The notes: a model not told the origin generated them from the letters alone. Shown: positions 41,164-51,231, counted from the stretch's first letter. The stretch is 64,000 bases of DNA from Myxococcales bacterium (GCA_025355005.1 JANXLV010000351.1:24072-88071); one strand, 5' to 3'. Numbers and translations are program-made.

Positions 41164-41930
41164 TTGGTCTTTTTTCCGTGCAGGCCGCACTCCTTGTGCT
41201 CTGCGTTCTCCCACCACCAGCGACCTGCGCGCGCGTCCTCGCCTGGCTGGATCGCGCGTGTGCACGGCGCGCAGCCGATTGACGGAAAGCCACGTGCGTG
41301 AAGCGCGTGCGTCGGGATGTCGCGCTCCTTCGCGCGCGTCCACACCTCTGCCTCCGTGAAGCTGGTGAGCGGCGACAGCTTGAGGATGCCGCCGTGCGCG
41401 TGGTCCACCTCCACCGGCGAGATCTCTGCGCGCGTCACCGACTGCGCGCGCCGGAGCCCGGTCATCCACGCAGAGGCCTTCGCGAGCGCGCGCGTCAGGG
41501 GCACCACCTTGCGGACGCGGCAGCATTCCTTGCGAGCGTCCACGCTCGCGTAGAAGCCGTTCGTGCCCTGCGTGTTGACCAGGGTCTCCACATCCAGGGC
41601 AGAGGGCGCGTAGACGGAGATCGGAAGCCCGTAGCGATCACGCACGCGCTCCACGAGATCGAACGTCTCTTGATGGAGACGGCCGGTGTCCAGCAGGAAG
41701 ACGGTGGGCTTGTCCTTGCGGTCGTGCGCTGCAGTCGCCACGGCGTCGAGCACCACGATGTCCTCCACGCCGAAGCTGCACGCGATGGTGAGCGAAGCGC
41801 CGAAGGTTGACACGGCCGCTTCCACGAACGGGTCCAGGCCCGCGTCGGCCGCGAGCACGAGCGCCTCGAATGCGGAGCCGTGCTGGGCGCCGTGGTGCGT
41901 CGCGCTCACTGCCTTCGGATGCGCGGTCAC
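41160..41930 (-). CDS. cysH: adenylyl-sulfate (APS) reductase, CysH family
   Basis: 256 residues from GTG 41930, which overlaps the upstream stop (GTGA). The PP-loop-like start is LTIACSFGVEDIVVLD. KECCRVRKVVPL and IGCAPCTRAIQPGEDARAGRWWWE provide the four cysteines (CC...CxxC) that bind the 4Fe-4S cluster in APS-type reductases. The C-terminal KECGLH holds the catalytic Cys. The four-Cys form and the absence of an APS kinase in this locus indicate APS, not PAPS, as substrate; the product is sulfite for the reductase two genes downstream. Confidence 0.94.
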   Translation of the reverse strand: MTAHPKAVSATHHGAQHGSAFEALVLAADAGLDPFVEAAVSTFGASLTIACSFGVEDIVVLDAVATAAHDRKDKPTVFLLDTGRLHQETFDLVERVRDRYGLPISVYAPSALDVETLVNTQGTNGFYASVDARKECCRVRKVVPLTRALAKASAWMTGLRRAQSVTRAEISPVEVDHAHGGILKLSPLTSFTEAEVWTRAKERDIPTHALHARGFPSIGCAPCTRAIQPGEDARAGRWWWENAEHKECGLHGKKTK

Positions 41931-42283
41931 GGATGCACCGCCGTGGTGGTGGCGATCGCGTCGCGCGTGCCCGCATCCGATGAGCTCGCCTCCGGCGCAT
42001 CAAGCGCATCAATCGTCTGTCTGCGCTTCGCTAGCTTCCGGTACCAGATGACCTGCGCGAGCAGCGTGCACCGGAGCACGAGCCCGACCATGAAGCCGAC
42101 AACGAACACCGGCTGGTGCGACAGCACCGAGTAGGCAAGCGCGAGCACACGCCCCGCCGCGTTGAGCGAAGGGAAGAAAAGACTCACGTCGTCCGCGCGT
42201 TTGATGCGGAACAGGCGCGCGATCTGGGGAACGTATGACGCCTCGATTGCCACGATGCCAAGGGAACCTAGAAACCACCACAT
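41927..42283 (-). CDS. small PQ-loop / LAB_N-like membrane protein
   Basis: 118 residues with three predicted membrane segments. SYVPQIARLFRIKRADDVSLFFPSLNAAGRVLALAYSV resembles the PQ-loop or lipid-A-disaccharide-synthase N-terminal (LAB_N) type, including the Pro-Gln pair. It is the first gene of the minus-strand sulfur operon and overlaps cysH by 4 bp, so it may be linked to sulfur uptake or simply co-transcribed. The transported substrate is unknown. Confidence 0.75.
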   Translation of the reverse strand: MWWFLGSLGIVAIEASYVPQIARLFRIKRADDVSLFFPSLNAAGRVLALAYSVLSHQPVFVVGFMVGLVLRCTLLAQVIWYRKLAKRRQTIDALDAPEASSSDAGTRDAIATTTAVHP

Positions 42284-42327
42284 GTCAGCCTTGCGCGCTT
42301 TCCGAGGCTGAATTAAAGCCTCTGGCA

Positions 42328-42351
42328 GAACATCCGTTATAACGGATGTTC
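42328..42351. promoter_or_regulatory. 24-bp perfect palindrome, putative operator of the sulfur divergon
   Basis: A perfect 24-bp inverted repeat centred on CCGTTATAACGG lies between the divergent cysH and cysD arms. A second, imperfect copy of the core (CGTTATAGCGGAC) follows at 42351-42363. Symmetry and position suggest a dimeric repressor or activator site controlling both arms. The regulator is not encoded nearby and its family cannot be named from the site alone. Confidence 0.6.
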
Positions 42352-42390
42352 GTTATAGCGGACAGATGTCCGTGATGCTAGACAAACCGC

Positions 42391-43317
42391 ATGGCCTTTA
42401 CGAACGCACGCTCTCGAAGCCTGCCGCCCGCGCTCGCCGCTCTAGAGGAAGAGTCCATCCACACGATCCGCGAGGTGGTCGCCGAGCGTGAGCGCCCGGT
42501 CCTGCTGTTCTCGGGAGGCAAGGACTCCATCATCCTGCTGCACCTGTGCGCGCGCGCATTCGCAGGCGAGAAGCTGCCGCTGTCGGTCATGCACGTGGAC
42601 ACGGGCCACAACTTCGAAGAGGTGATCGCGTTTCGTGATTCGCTCTGCGCGTCGCTCTCGGTGCCGCTCATCGTCGCGAGCGTGCAGAGATCGATCGATG
42701 AGGGACGCGTCACGGAAGAACGCGGGCCTCGCGCGTCCCGCAATCGATTGCAGAGCGTGACCCTCCTGGACGCGATCGCGGAGCACCGCTTCGACGCTGC
42801 GTTCGGTGGCGCACGGAGAGACGAGGACCGGGCGCGCGCAAAGGAGCGCGTCGTGAGCGTCCGCGATGAGCTCGGCGGATGGGACCCGAAGAACCAGCGC
42901 CCCGAGATGTTCGACCTCTACAACCTGGACGTCGCGAAGGGCGGGCACCTGCGCGTGTTCCCGATCTCCAACTGGACCGAGCTCGACGTGTGGAGCTACA
43001 TCGCCGCGCGCGACCTTGGCGTTCCGGACATCTACTTCGCGCACGAGCGCGAGGTGTTCGAGCGCGACGGCATGCTCTACGGCGTCACGCCCTTCGTACA
43101 GCGCACCGCCGCGGAGAAGGCGTTCACGGAGACAGTACGCTTCCGCACCGTGGGCGATGCATCGTGCACCGGCGCAGTGCGGTCCTCCGCGCGCACGCTG
43201 TCTGAAGTGCTGCAAGAGGTGCAAGACGCGCGGGTGACGGAGCGCGGCGCCACACGTGCAGACGACCGCGCCACGGATGCAGCGATGGAAGACCGAAAGA
43301 AAGAGGGATATTTTTGA
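42391..43317 (+). CDS. cysD: sulfate adenylyltransferase subunit 2
   Basis: 308 residues. It makes APS from ATP and sulfate with CysN. The PP-loop ATP-binding motif is LLFSGGKDSIILLHL (about residue 38). Also typical are MHVDTGHNFEEVIAFRD, the Arg-rich block near FGGARRDEDRARAKERV, and NRPEMFDLYN-like PKNQRPEMFDLYN. The cysN ATG overlaps the stop as TGATG, so the subunits are coupled. Confidence 0.96.
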   Translation: MAFTNARSRSLPPALAALEEESIHTIREVVAERERPVLLFSGGKDSIILLHLCARAFAGEKLPLSVMHVDTGHNFEEVIAFRDSLCASLSVPLIVASVQRSIDEGRVTEERGPRASRNRLQSVTLLDAIAEHRFDAAFGGARRDEDRARAKERVVSVRDELGGWDPKNQRPEMFDLYNLDVAKGGHLRVFPISNWTELDVWSYIAARDLGVPDIYFAHEREVFERDGMLYGVTPFVQRTAAEKAFTETVRFRTVGDASCTGAVRSSARTLSEVLQEVQDARVTERGATRADDRATDAAMEDRKKEGYF

Positions 43318-44618
43318 TGAGCACGCACTCCGATCTTCCGCTTCGATGCGCGACCGCCGGCAGCGTCGATGATGGCAAGAGCACCCTCATCGGTCGTCTG
43401 CTCTTCGACACGGACACCATCTTCACCGACCAGCTCTCCCACGTGACGGACGTGAGCGCGCGCCAGGGAAAGGCCGAAGCTGATCTGTCGCTGCTCACGG
43501 ACGGGCTCCGCGCCGAGCGCGAGCAGGGGATCACGATCGATGTGGCCTGGCGCTTTGCGACCACGCCGCTGCGCCGCTTCATCCTGGCAGACGCTCCTGG
43601 ACATGTGCAGTATACACGTAATGCGCTCACCGCTGCTTCCACTGCGGACGTGCTGCTGGTCCTCGTCGACCCGACGAAGACAACGGACGTGCTGCTTCCG
43701 CAGACGAAGCGGCACCTGGCTGCGGGCCTGTTCCTGGGTGTGCCGAACGTGGTCATCGTGGTGAACAAGATGGACGCGGTGGGCTTCTCGCACGACGCGT
43801 TCGTGCGTGCGCGTGAGTGGGCGTCCGAGTACTCGTCCCGGAGTCCGCTGACAGCTGGGCGTCCGCGCACTTCGCTCTCGTTCTTCCCGGTGAGCGCGCT
43901 GTCAGGAGACAACGTGGTGCGTCCGAGCACGCGCATGCCCTGGTTCGACGGGCCAACGCTCTACGCGCACCTCGCAGAGCTCGAGACCACCGCGCGGAGC
44001 ACGAGCGAAGCGCGCTTCTCGGTGCAGTGGGTGCGCCGTCCGCAAGGCGTGGGCTCGCGCGCGAGGCGCGGGTACGTGGGCACGCTCGCCTCGGGTGCGC
44101 TTCGCGAAGGTGATCTCGTGAAGGTGGCGGTCAGCGGTCTCACGAGTCGCATCGTGCACATCGAGACCCTCGACGGCCCGAGCCCAGCGGTACACGCTGG
44201 GCAGTCCGCGACGATCACGCTGGAGGACGAGATCGACGTGTCTCGCGGTGATGTCTTCTTGCCCGCGACGAGCCTCCTCGAGGCCACGCGTGACGTCGAG
44301 CTCGACCTCGCGTGGGTGGGCCGCGAGGCGCTCGTACCAGGCGCAACGCTGCTCCTGAAGCACGGCGCCAAGAGGGTGCGCGCGACGGTCTCTGCGATCA
44401 TCTCCGCCTTCGACGTGGAGGAGAACGCAGCGCGCCCAGCAGACGCATTGCGCTTGAACGACTTCGGTCGCGTGCGCGTCCTGACGAGTGAGCCCCTCGC
44501 CTGGGCGCCGTACGGGCAGAGCCGCGAAGGCGGCCGCGCGATCCTGATCTCGCGTGGCACGGCAGACACCGTGGCGGCAGCGATCTTCACTTCGCTTCCG
44601 ACTCTGGCAGGCACATGA
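43317..44618 (+). CDS. cysN: sulfate adenylyltransferase subunit 1 (GTPase)
   Basis: 433 residues from ATG 43317. The EF-Tu-like GTPase drives APS synthesis by CysD. G1 is AGSVDDGKSTLIGRLL, switch I/G2 region EREQGITIDVAWRF, G3 DAPGH and G4 NKMD. Beta-barrel domains follow. The protein ends after these domains with no C-terminal APS kinase (CysC) fusion, which agrees with direct APS reduction by the neighbouring CysH. The stop overlaps the porin ATG (ATGA). Confidence 0.96.
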   Translation: MSTHSDLPLRCATAGSVDDGKSTLIGRLLFDTDTIFTDQLSHVTDVSARQGKAEADLSLLTDGLRAEREQGITIDVAWRFATTPLRRFILADAPGHVQYTRNALTAASTADVLLVLVDPTKTTDVLLPQTKRHLAAGLFLGVPNVVIVVNKMDAVGFSHDAFVRAREWASEYSSRSPLTAGRPRTSLSFFPVSALSGDNVVRPSTRMPWFDGPTLYAHLAELETTARSTSEARFSVQWVRRPQGVGSRARRGYVGTLASGALREGDLVKVAVSGLTSRIVHIETLDGPSPAVHAGQSATITLEDEIDVSRGDVFLPATSLLEATRDVELDLAWVGREALVPGATLLLKHGAKRVRATVSAIISAFDVEENAARPADALRLNDFGRVRVLTSEPLAWAPYGQSREGGRAILISRGTADTVAAAIFTSLPTLAGT

Positions 44619-46147
44619 CGACGCCTGCGCTTGCTGCCGACAGCGCCTACGTCGCAGAAGCGCCCGCGCGCGACGAGTCACCGCCGCTCGCCGGATTCCG
44701 CGACGGGCTCTTCTACCTTCGCGACAAGGATGACGTGTTCCGTCTCTACGTGCAGGGCCGCGTCCATGTGGATGCGCTTGCATCGCTCGGACCCGGCGTG
44801 AACGATCTGCCGGCGGACGCTGGCCTTGGCTCTGGCATCTTCCTGCGTCGAGCGCGGACGGAGGTCGCCGGCGAGTTCTTCGAGAAGTGGCAGTGGCAGC
44901 TGTCGGCGGAGTTCGGACCCACTGCGCTCGACAATGCCGGCGCGCGTGTGGAGACGCGCGCGTGCTCGGTCGATCCGAAGACGGGCGCGCTCACGTGCGT
45001 GGACCAGGGCGCCGCCGTCCAGGCGCCGCAGGTGAAGCCCGCGCCCACCGATGTGTTCGTGAACTTCGCCGCGTCCCCGTACTTCAACGTGCAGGTCGGT
45101 CAGTACCTGGTGCCCTTCGGAATGGAAGCGCGCGTCAGTGACAACACCACCTATTTTCTCGAGCGATCGATGACCACCCGTCTCTACGCCGCGCCGACGA
45201 CGCGAGACATCGGCGCCATGGCGTGGGGAGAGCTGCCGAGTCGGGCGCTCTACTACACCGTCGGCATCTACAACGGCGATGGTCAGAATCGCCTCAATGT
45301 CGACTCGCGATACGACCTTGTAGCGCGCGTGCTCGCGAGGCCGTTCGTGACAGGTGGTCCGCGCATGCTCGCGGACGCGCAGGTCGGTGCCTCCGTTCGT
45401 GCCGGTTCGCGCGACGGCAAGAGCGTGGCGTACGACATCACGCCGTTCACCACGCAGGGCGGCTATTCGTTCTTCCGTGCAACCTACAAGGACTCCGCGG
45501 GGCACCTGACGCACATCATCCCGAGCACGGAGCAGAGCGCCATCGGAGCGGACCTCTACGTGCCGCTCGGTCGGTTCGATCTCTCCGGCGAGGTCGTCGT
45601 CCTGAACGAGAACACGCGCGAGGCGTGGGATGGATACCAGCTCTACGGCTCTGCCCGGAAAGGCAGCCTCCGTGGCGCGTCGTTCTATGCGCAGGCGAGC
45701 TACTGGGTCCTCGGCGAGCGCAGCCTCATCAACTATCCGAGCGTCGGCAAGCCACTGCATCTCGACTTCGAGAAGCCGCACCGAGCACCGACCCACGGCG
45801 TTCAGCTGGTCGCGAAGTACGAGCGATTTCACGCCGGGTACGACGGTTCACGGCGCGGCGGTGTGGACGATGCCCTCACGCCCACCGGCGACATCGACGT
45901 GCACGGCGTGTCCTTCGGCGTGAACTACTGGGCGACGAGGCACGTTCGCGTGTCGCTCGACTACAGCGGCTACGTCTTCCCCGATAGCGCACCCGCCAGC
46001 GCGACCCAGAAAAATGGCCCCGTGCAGACGTCCTCACAGCGCGCGACCGCGCCGGGCCAGCTCCTTGCGAAGGGCGTGAACGACAGCGCAAGAGACGGCG
46101 CCCACGCACTTCACGAGCTGCAGGCGCGCGTCGGCGTCCAGTTCTGA
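44615..46147 (+). CDS. phosphate-selective-type (OprP/OprO) outer-membrane porin
   Basis: 510 residues. The sequence has amphipathic beta strands (FRLYVQGRVHVDA, FLRRARTEVAGEF, FEKWQWQLSAEFG, FNVQVGQYLVPFGMEAR, VSLDYSGYVFP) and a C-terminus ending LQARVGVQF with the terminal Phe of barrel proteins. It fits the OprO/P family. In the sulfur locus it may admit sulfate. It is odd that the only in-frame start gives MTTPALAADS, with no basic or hydrophobic signal region before a cleavage-like ALAA; see findings. Confidence 0.85.
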   Translation: MTTPALAADSAYVAEAPARDESPPLAGFRDGLFYLRDKDDVFRLYVQGRVHVDALASLGPGVNDLPADAGLGSGIFLRRARTEVAGEFFEKWQWQLSAEFGPTALDNAGARVETRACSVDPKTGALTCVDQGAAVQAPQVKPAPTDVFVNFAASPYFNVQVGQYLVPFGMEARVSDNTTYFLERSMTTRLYAAPTTRDIGAMAWGELPSRALYYTVGIYNGDGQNRLNVDSRYDLVARVLARPFVTGGPRMLADAQVGASVRAGSRDGKSVAYDITPFTTQGGYSFFRATYKDSAGHLTHIIPSTEQSAIGADLYVPLGRFDLSGEVVVLNENTREAWDGYQLYGSARKGSLRGASFYAQASYWVLGERSLINYPSVGKPLHLDFEKPHRAPTHGVQLVAKYERFHAGYDGSRRGGVDDALTPTGDIDVHGVSFGVNYWATRHVRVSLDYSGYVFPDSAPASATQKNGPVQTSSQRATAPGQLLAKGVNDSARDGAHALHELQARVGVQF

Positions 46148-46150
46148 GTG

Positions 46151-46194
46151 TCGCGTCCAGTGACGCGCCCAGTGACGCGTCCAGTGACGCGCCC
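46151..46194. repeat. 12-bp tandem repeat between convergent genes
   Basis: AGTGACGCG followed by CCC or TCC is repeated about three and a half times between the stop of the porin gene and the stop of the amidohydrolase gene. It has no hairpin or U-run, so it is not an obvious terminator. Confidence 0.7.
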
Positions 46195-47958
46195 CTACCC
46201 GTGCATGCGAACCAGGTGGCCGGGTCTGGCTCCGCTCAGCGCACCGCCTTCCGCGATCTGCTCTCCGGAGACGAACGTCGCGAGGTAGCCCTCCGCTCTC
46301 TGCACGAGGCGACGTCCTCCTCCCGGGAGATCGTTCTGCATCGTGGGACGAAGGAGGGCGAGCTTCTGCAAGTCCACCACGTTCACGTCCGCGCGCATGC
46401 CGACCTCGAGCGTTCCGCGATCACGCAAGCCGATGAAGCGCGCGGTGTCGTGCGCCTGCATCTTCACCACGCGTTCCAGGGAAATTCCAGGCGATCCGGC
46501 GTTTTCGCGATCACGCGCCCAGTGCGTGAGAAGGAAGGTCGGCATGCTCGCATCGCAGACCGTCCCGACGTGCGCGCCGCCGTCGCCAAGGCCCATGAGC
46601 GCGCGCGGATGCACGAGCATCTCGTGCACCACGTCCAGGTTGAGGCCCGTGTAATTGTAGACCGGGAAGTAGAGGAGCGCCTTGCCTTCGTCCCGCAGGA
46701 GCGCGTCGTAGATCACCTCCAGCACCGGCGTGCCGGTGCGCGTGGCGTCCGCGAGCAGGCAGGTGTTCATCTTGGGCTCGTAGTCCGGGCGCTCGCCCAG
46801 CGGGTAGAGCCGCATGGCGACCATGTCCAGGTTCGCGAGGAAGAAGTCGGCGAGCGGCGGGATCGCGGTGCCATCCCCAGCGACCTTCTCGCTCTTCTCC
46901 GACAGGATCTTCGCGCGGAGCTCGGGGCTCTTCATGCGCGCGACGCGCTCTTCGAGGGAGAGCTGCGCGATCGCCTTGTAGGATGGGAAGCCCATGAACG
47001 GATGGAACGTCGCCTCGAGTCCGAGCAGGACGCCGATGCCGCGCGCGCCCACCTGGCAGCGCACGTCGAGCCCGCGGCCGGCAGCTTGCTCCGCGCCCGC
47101 GAGGATCTTGCGCCACTGGTCCGGCGCGTGATCGCGCTGCATCGTCGAGATGGAGAGAGGCCGCCCCCCGGTCGCCTCGGCCATGTGAAGCAGGAGCTCG
47201 AGCTCGGGTAGAAAGCGCTCGGGCCCGCGCATCATGTCGAAGTCGCTCACGGCTTGCAGAACGCCGTGCGAGAGACCCTGGAACGCGTGCGCGATGCCCG
47301 CTAGCTCACGCCCGTCCACCTCCGACGCAGGCGTTGCGGCGCCACGTGCAGTGCGGTGATTGTCGCTGCGGCCCGTGGTGAAGCCAGCAGCGCCCGCGAG
47401 GAGAGCGCCGCGGAGAAGCCGCTGCATCTCCAGGATGTCGTCATCCGTTGCGGTCTCCGATGCGATGGCGCGCTCGCCCATGACGTACATGCGGAGCGGG
47501 TCGTGCGGCACCTGCACCAGGAAGTCGATCGCGTGGGGCATGGCCCCGATCACATCCATGTATTGTGCAAATGATTCCCAGCCCCACTTGATGCCCTCCG
47601 CGAGGGCGGAGCCGGGAATGTCCTCCACGCCTTCCATGAGCTCGATGAGCTTGTCCTCGCGGCCCGGGCGCACTGGCGCGAAGCCGACACCGCAGCTGCC
47701 CATCACGCATGTGGTGACGCCGTGCATGGAGGTGGGCGACAGCTCCTCGTCCCAGGAGACCTGACCGTCGTAGTGCGTGTGGATGTCCACGAAGCCAGGC
47801 AGGACGTGCGCGCCGTTCGCGCTGAGGGTGCGACGCGCGCTCTCCTTGCAGTCACCCACGGCGACGATGCGCCCGGCGTCGATGCCCACGTCGCCCGTGA
47901 AGGTCGCGCGGCCCGTACCGTCCACGATCGTGCCGCCGGTGATCTTCAGATCGATCAT
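46195..47958 (-). CDS. amidohydrolase, N-acyl-D-amino-acid deacylase family
   Basis: 587 residues. The start DLKITGGTIVDGTG and GFVDIHTHYDGQ (the HxH metal ligands) mark the D-aminoacylase branch of metal-dependent hydrolases. Later motifs are TTCVMGSCGVG, GDGGAHVGTVCDAS and a C-terminal beta-sandwich ADVNVVDL. Members hydrolyse N-acyl-D-amino acids or related cyclic amides; the substrate cannot be told from sequence. It begins one base after the stop of the alcohol dehydrogenase gene, in the same orientation, so the two are an operon. Confidence 0.9.
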   Translation of the reverse strand: MIDLKITGGTIVDGTGRATFTGDVGIDAGRIVAVGDCKESARRTLSANGAHVLPGFVDIHTHYDGQVSWDEELSPTSMHGVTTCVMGSCGVGFAPVRPGREDKLIELMEGVEDIPGSALAEGIKWGWESFAQYMDVIGAMPHAIDFLVQVPHDPLRMYVMGERAIASETATDDDILEMQRLLRGALLAGAAGFTTGRSDNHRTARGAATPASEVDGRELAGIAHAFQGLSHGVLQAVSDFDMMRGPERFLPELELLLHMAEATGGRPLSISTMQRDHAPDQWRKILAGAEQAAGRGLDVRCQVGARGIGVLLGLEATFHPFMGFPSYKAIAQLSLEERVARMKSPELRAKILSEKSEKVAGDGTAIPPLADFFLANLDMVAMRLYPLGERPDYEPKMNTCLLADATRTGTPVLEVIYDALLRDEGKALLYFPVYNYTGLNLDVVHEMLVHPRALMGLGDGGAHVGTVCDASMPTFLLTHWARDRENAGSPGISLERVVKMQAHDTARFIGLRDRGTLEVGMRADVNVVDLQKLALLRPTMQNDLPGGGRRLVQRAEGYLATFVSGEQIAEGGALSGARPGHLVRMHG

Positions 47959-47959
47959 G

Positions 47960-49069
<1,110 letters not shown>

Positions 49070-49102
49070 GCGCCCAACATACACCAACCCACAGAAAAAG
49101 TA

Positions 49103-49119
49103 CTTGACACTTTATCAAG
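49103..49119. promoter_or_regulatory. inverted repeat CTTGACA-CTT-TATCAAG in a divergent promoter region
   Basis: Seven-base half-sites (one mismatch) with a 3-bp spacer lie between the alcohol dehydrogenase gene (minus) and the J-domain/pseudokinase gene (plus). TTGACA within it matches a -35 box. AGGAG of the plus gene's ribosome site follows directly. It may be an operator for either direction; evidence is limited to symmetry and position. Confidence 0.4.
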
Positions 49120-49126
49120 GAGTCCC

Positions 49127-50191
49127 ATGTTCTCTTTTATGAGCACCGCGGCACGGCAGATAGAGAGGGCCCTTCATGCCAGCGCGCCCGAAGAGCTGTT
49201 CGGAGCGCTCGCCGGCACCCGCGCGGACAAGCTGGGGACGCTGTCCCACCGCTACCGCGAGCTCGCACACGTCATTCATCCCGATCGCGCCAGCGACCGC
49301 GAGCGTGATGCGGCCACCCGCGGCCTCTGCCGCGTGAACGCGCTGCGGCGCGCCGCGGAGCACAAGATCGAGCTCGGGCTCTACGGCGACGGCGCGGCCG
49401 TGGGCGAGAGCGCGACCATCCGGACGAAGCGGCGTCTGTACAACACGCTGGGCCCGGTGATCTCTGGCGACGTCTGCGACCTGCACCCGGCCGACGGCGA
49501 CGACCCGGCGAACCCGCGGGTCGTCCTGAAGGTCGCACGCAGCGCGGACGACAACGATCTGCTCGATGCGGAGGCGACGACGCTCCGGGCGCTCTTCGGG
49601 AAGGAGAAGACGGCGCCGCGGTTCCTGCTGCAGCTGCCCGCGCTGCTGGACTCCATGACGATGGAGGACGGGCTTCGCGCGAACGTGATGCCGCTGTTCG
49701 GTGAGCATCGCGCCCTCACGCTGGTGCGCGGCCATGTGGACGTGCGGGACGTCATCTGGATCGCGAAGCGGCTCCTGTCCGTGCTGGGCTTCGTGCACAC
49801 ACGCGGCTTCGTGCACGGCGCGGTGCTCCCACCGCATGTGCTGGTGCACCCCATCACGCACGGCGCGGTGCTCACGGACTTCTGCTACGCGGTGACGCGC
49901 GGTGAGAAGATCCCGGCGCTGTCACCCGCGCACCGCGCGCTGTACCCGGGTGAGGTGCTGCGCGGCGAGCCGGCCGAACCCGGAACCGACCTGTTCATGG
50001 CGGCCAAGACGCTGACGTGGCTCCTGCCCGCCAGCGCTCCACGGGAGCTGCGCGATTTCCTGGCGACCTGCACGCACGAGAAGCTCGCGCGTCGCCCCGA
50101 TGATGCATGGGCACTGCACGAGGAGCTCGATCGATTGGCGACGAGGCTCCTCGGCAAGCCCGTCTACCGGCAGCTGATGCTGCCGGAGTGA
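49127..50191 (+). CDS. J-domain-like / pseudokinase fusion protein
   Basis: 354 residues from ATG 49127, supported by AAGGAG 5 bases upstream. The first 85 residues look like a J-domain, with a helix followed by AHVIHPDR (HPD motif) and a basic last helix. The rest looks like a protein-kinase fold: VVLKVA could carry the ATP-binding Lys, and TDFCYAV corresponds to DFG. The catalytic-loop HRD is replaced in FVHGAVLPPHVLV (no Asp), so it is probably a pseudokinase. It opens a three-gene cluster with a VWA protein 33 bp on and a PurA homologue. The function is unknown; a chaperone-linked sensor is one inference. Confidence 0.75.
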   Translation: MFSFMSTAARQIERALHASAPEELFGALAGTRADKLGTLSHRYRELAHVIHPDRASDRERDAATRGLCRVNALRRAAEHKIELGLYGDGAAVGESATIRTKRRLYNTLGPVISGDVCDLHPADGDDPANPRVVLKVARSADDNDLLDAEATTLRALFGKEKTAPRFLLQLPALLDSMTMEDGLRANVMPLFGEHRALTLVRGHVDVRDVIWIAKRLLSVLGFVHTRGFVHGAVLPPHVLVHPITHGAVLTDFCYAVTRGEKIPALSPAHRALYPGEVLRGEPAEPGTDLFMAAKTLTWLLPASAPRELRDFLATCTHEKLARRPDDAWALHEELDRLATRLLGKPVYRQLMLPE

Positions 50192-50224
50192 GTCTGAACA
50201 GAAGAAAATAGAAGGAGGCATGTC

Positions 50225-51229
50225 ATGGGTGGAAGCCACTGGAGTGACGATTTCTACGCGGACCGCGAGGCCTTTCGGAAGAGCACCGGCAAGAGCGCGT
50301 TCGTCTACGACGCCAGCCTGCGGTCCGATCCGAAGGCGAAGAAGGCCGCGCACCCGATGATGGACCCGCGCGGAAAGACGCGCGAGTCACGCGACTCGGA
50401 CACGCACCCGAGCTCGGTCGCGATCGGCGTGGTGTTCGACGTCACGGGCTCGATGGGCGGCATCCCCGTCACGCTGCAGAAGAAACTGCCGCAGCTCATG
50501 GGCCTCCTGTCGCGGAAGGGATACGTGCAGGATCCACAGATCCTGTTCGGCGCCGTCGGCGACCACAACTCCGATCGCGTACCGCTGCAGGTGGGGCAGT
50601 TCGAGAGCGGCATCGAGATGGATGACGATCTCGGCCGGCTTTACCTGGAAGGCGGAGGCGGAGGTACCTACGAGGAGAGCTACCAGCTCCCGCTATACTT
50701 CTTCGCGCGCCACACCAGCATCGACTGCTTCGAGAAGCGAAAGAAGAAGGGCTACCTGTTCCTGATCGGCGACGAGATGCCGTACAAGGCGGCGACCGTC
50801 GCGGAGCTCTCGAAGATCGTCGGTGACGACGTGACTGCGCCCATCCCGATCGAGAAGATCATCCGCGAGGCGCGCGAGCGCTACCACGTGTTCTTCATCA
50901 TCCCGAACGGCGCGAGCCATGGGTCGGACCCTGCGCTCGCCGAGCGGTGGCAGTCGCTCCTCGGCATGGAGAACGTGCTGATGCTTCCGGACGCCGAGGG
51001 CGTGTGCGAGGCGATCGGGCTCGCGATCGGGCTCTGCGAGGGCACGGCGAACGTGGATGCGCTCGCGGGCGATCTCACGGATGGAGGAGTGCCGGCAGAC
51101 GTCGCGCTTGGCGTCGCGGGCGCGCTTGCCCCGCTGGCCGCAAAGACCGCGCTCACCACGGTCGCGAAGGGCGCGCTCCCGAGCGCGAAGCGCGGCGCCT
51201 CACCTGCCGAGCGAACGGGGAGGCTGTAG
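50225..51229 (+). CDS. VWA-domain protein
   Basis: 334 residues with a strong ribosome site (GAAGGAGG). The von Willebrand factor A domain begins near residue 65: IGVVFDVTGSMGGIP is the MIDAS D-x-T-G-S, with GGGGGTYEESYQLPLYF and FLIGDEMPY following. There is no signal peptide, so it is cytoplasmic. An Ala-rich C-terminal region ends the protein. The PurA-like gene begins 2 bp after its stop, so these genes are coupled. Its probable role is metal-dependent assembly with the pseudokinase or PurA-like partner. Confidence 0.85.
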   Translation: MGGSHWSDDFYADREAFRKSTGKSAFVYDASLRSDPKAKKAAHPMMDPRGKTRESRDSDTHPSSVAIGVVFDVTGSMGGIPVTLQKKLPQLMGLLSRKGYVQDPQILFGAVGDHNSDRVPLQVGQFESGIEMDDDLGRLYLEGGGGGTYEESYQLPLYFFARHTSIDCFEKRKKKGYLFLIGDEMPYKAATVAELSKIVGDDVTAPIPIEKIIREARERYHVFFIIPNGASHGSDPALAERWQSLLGMENVLMLPDAEGVCEAIGLAIGLCEGTANVDALAGDLTDGGVPADVALGVAGALAPLAAKTALTTVAKGALPSAKRGASPAERTGRL

Positions 51230-51231
51230 CC

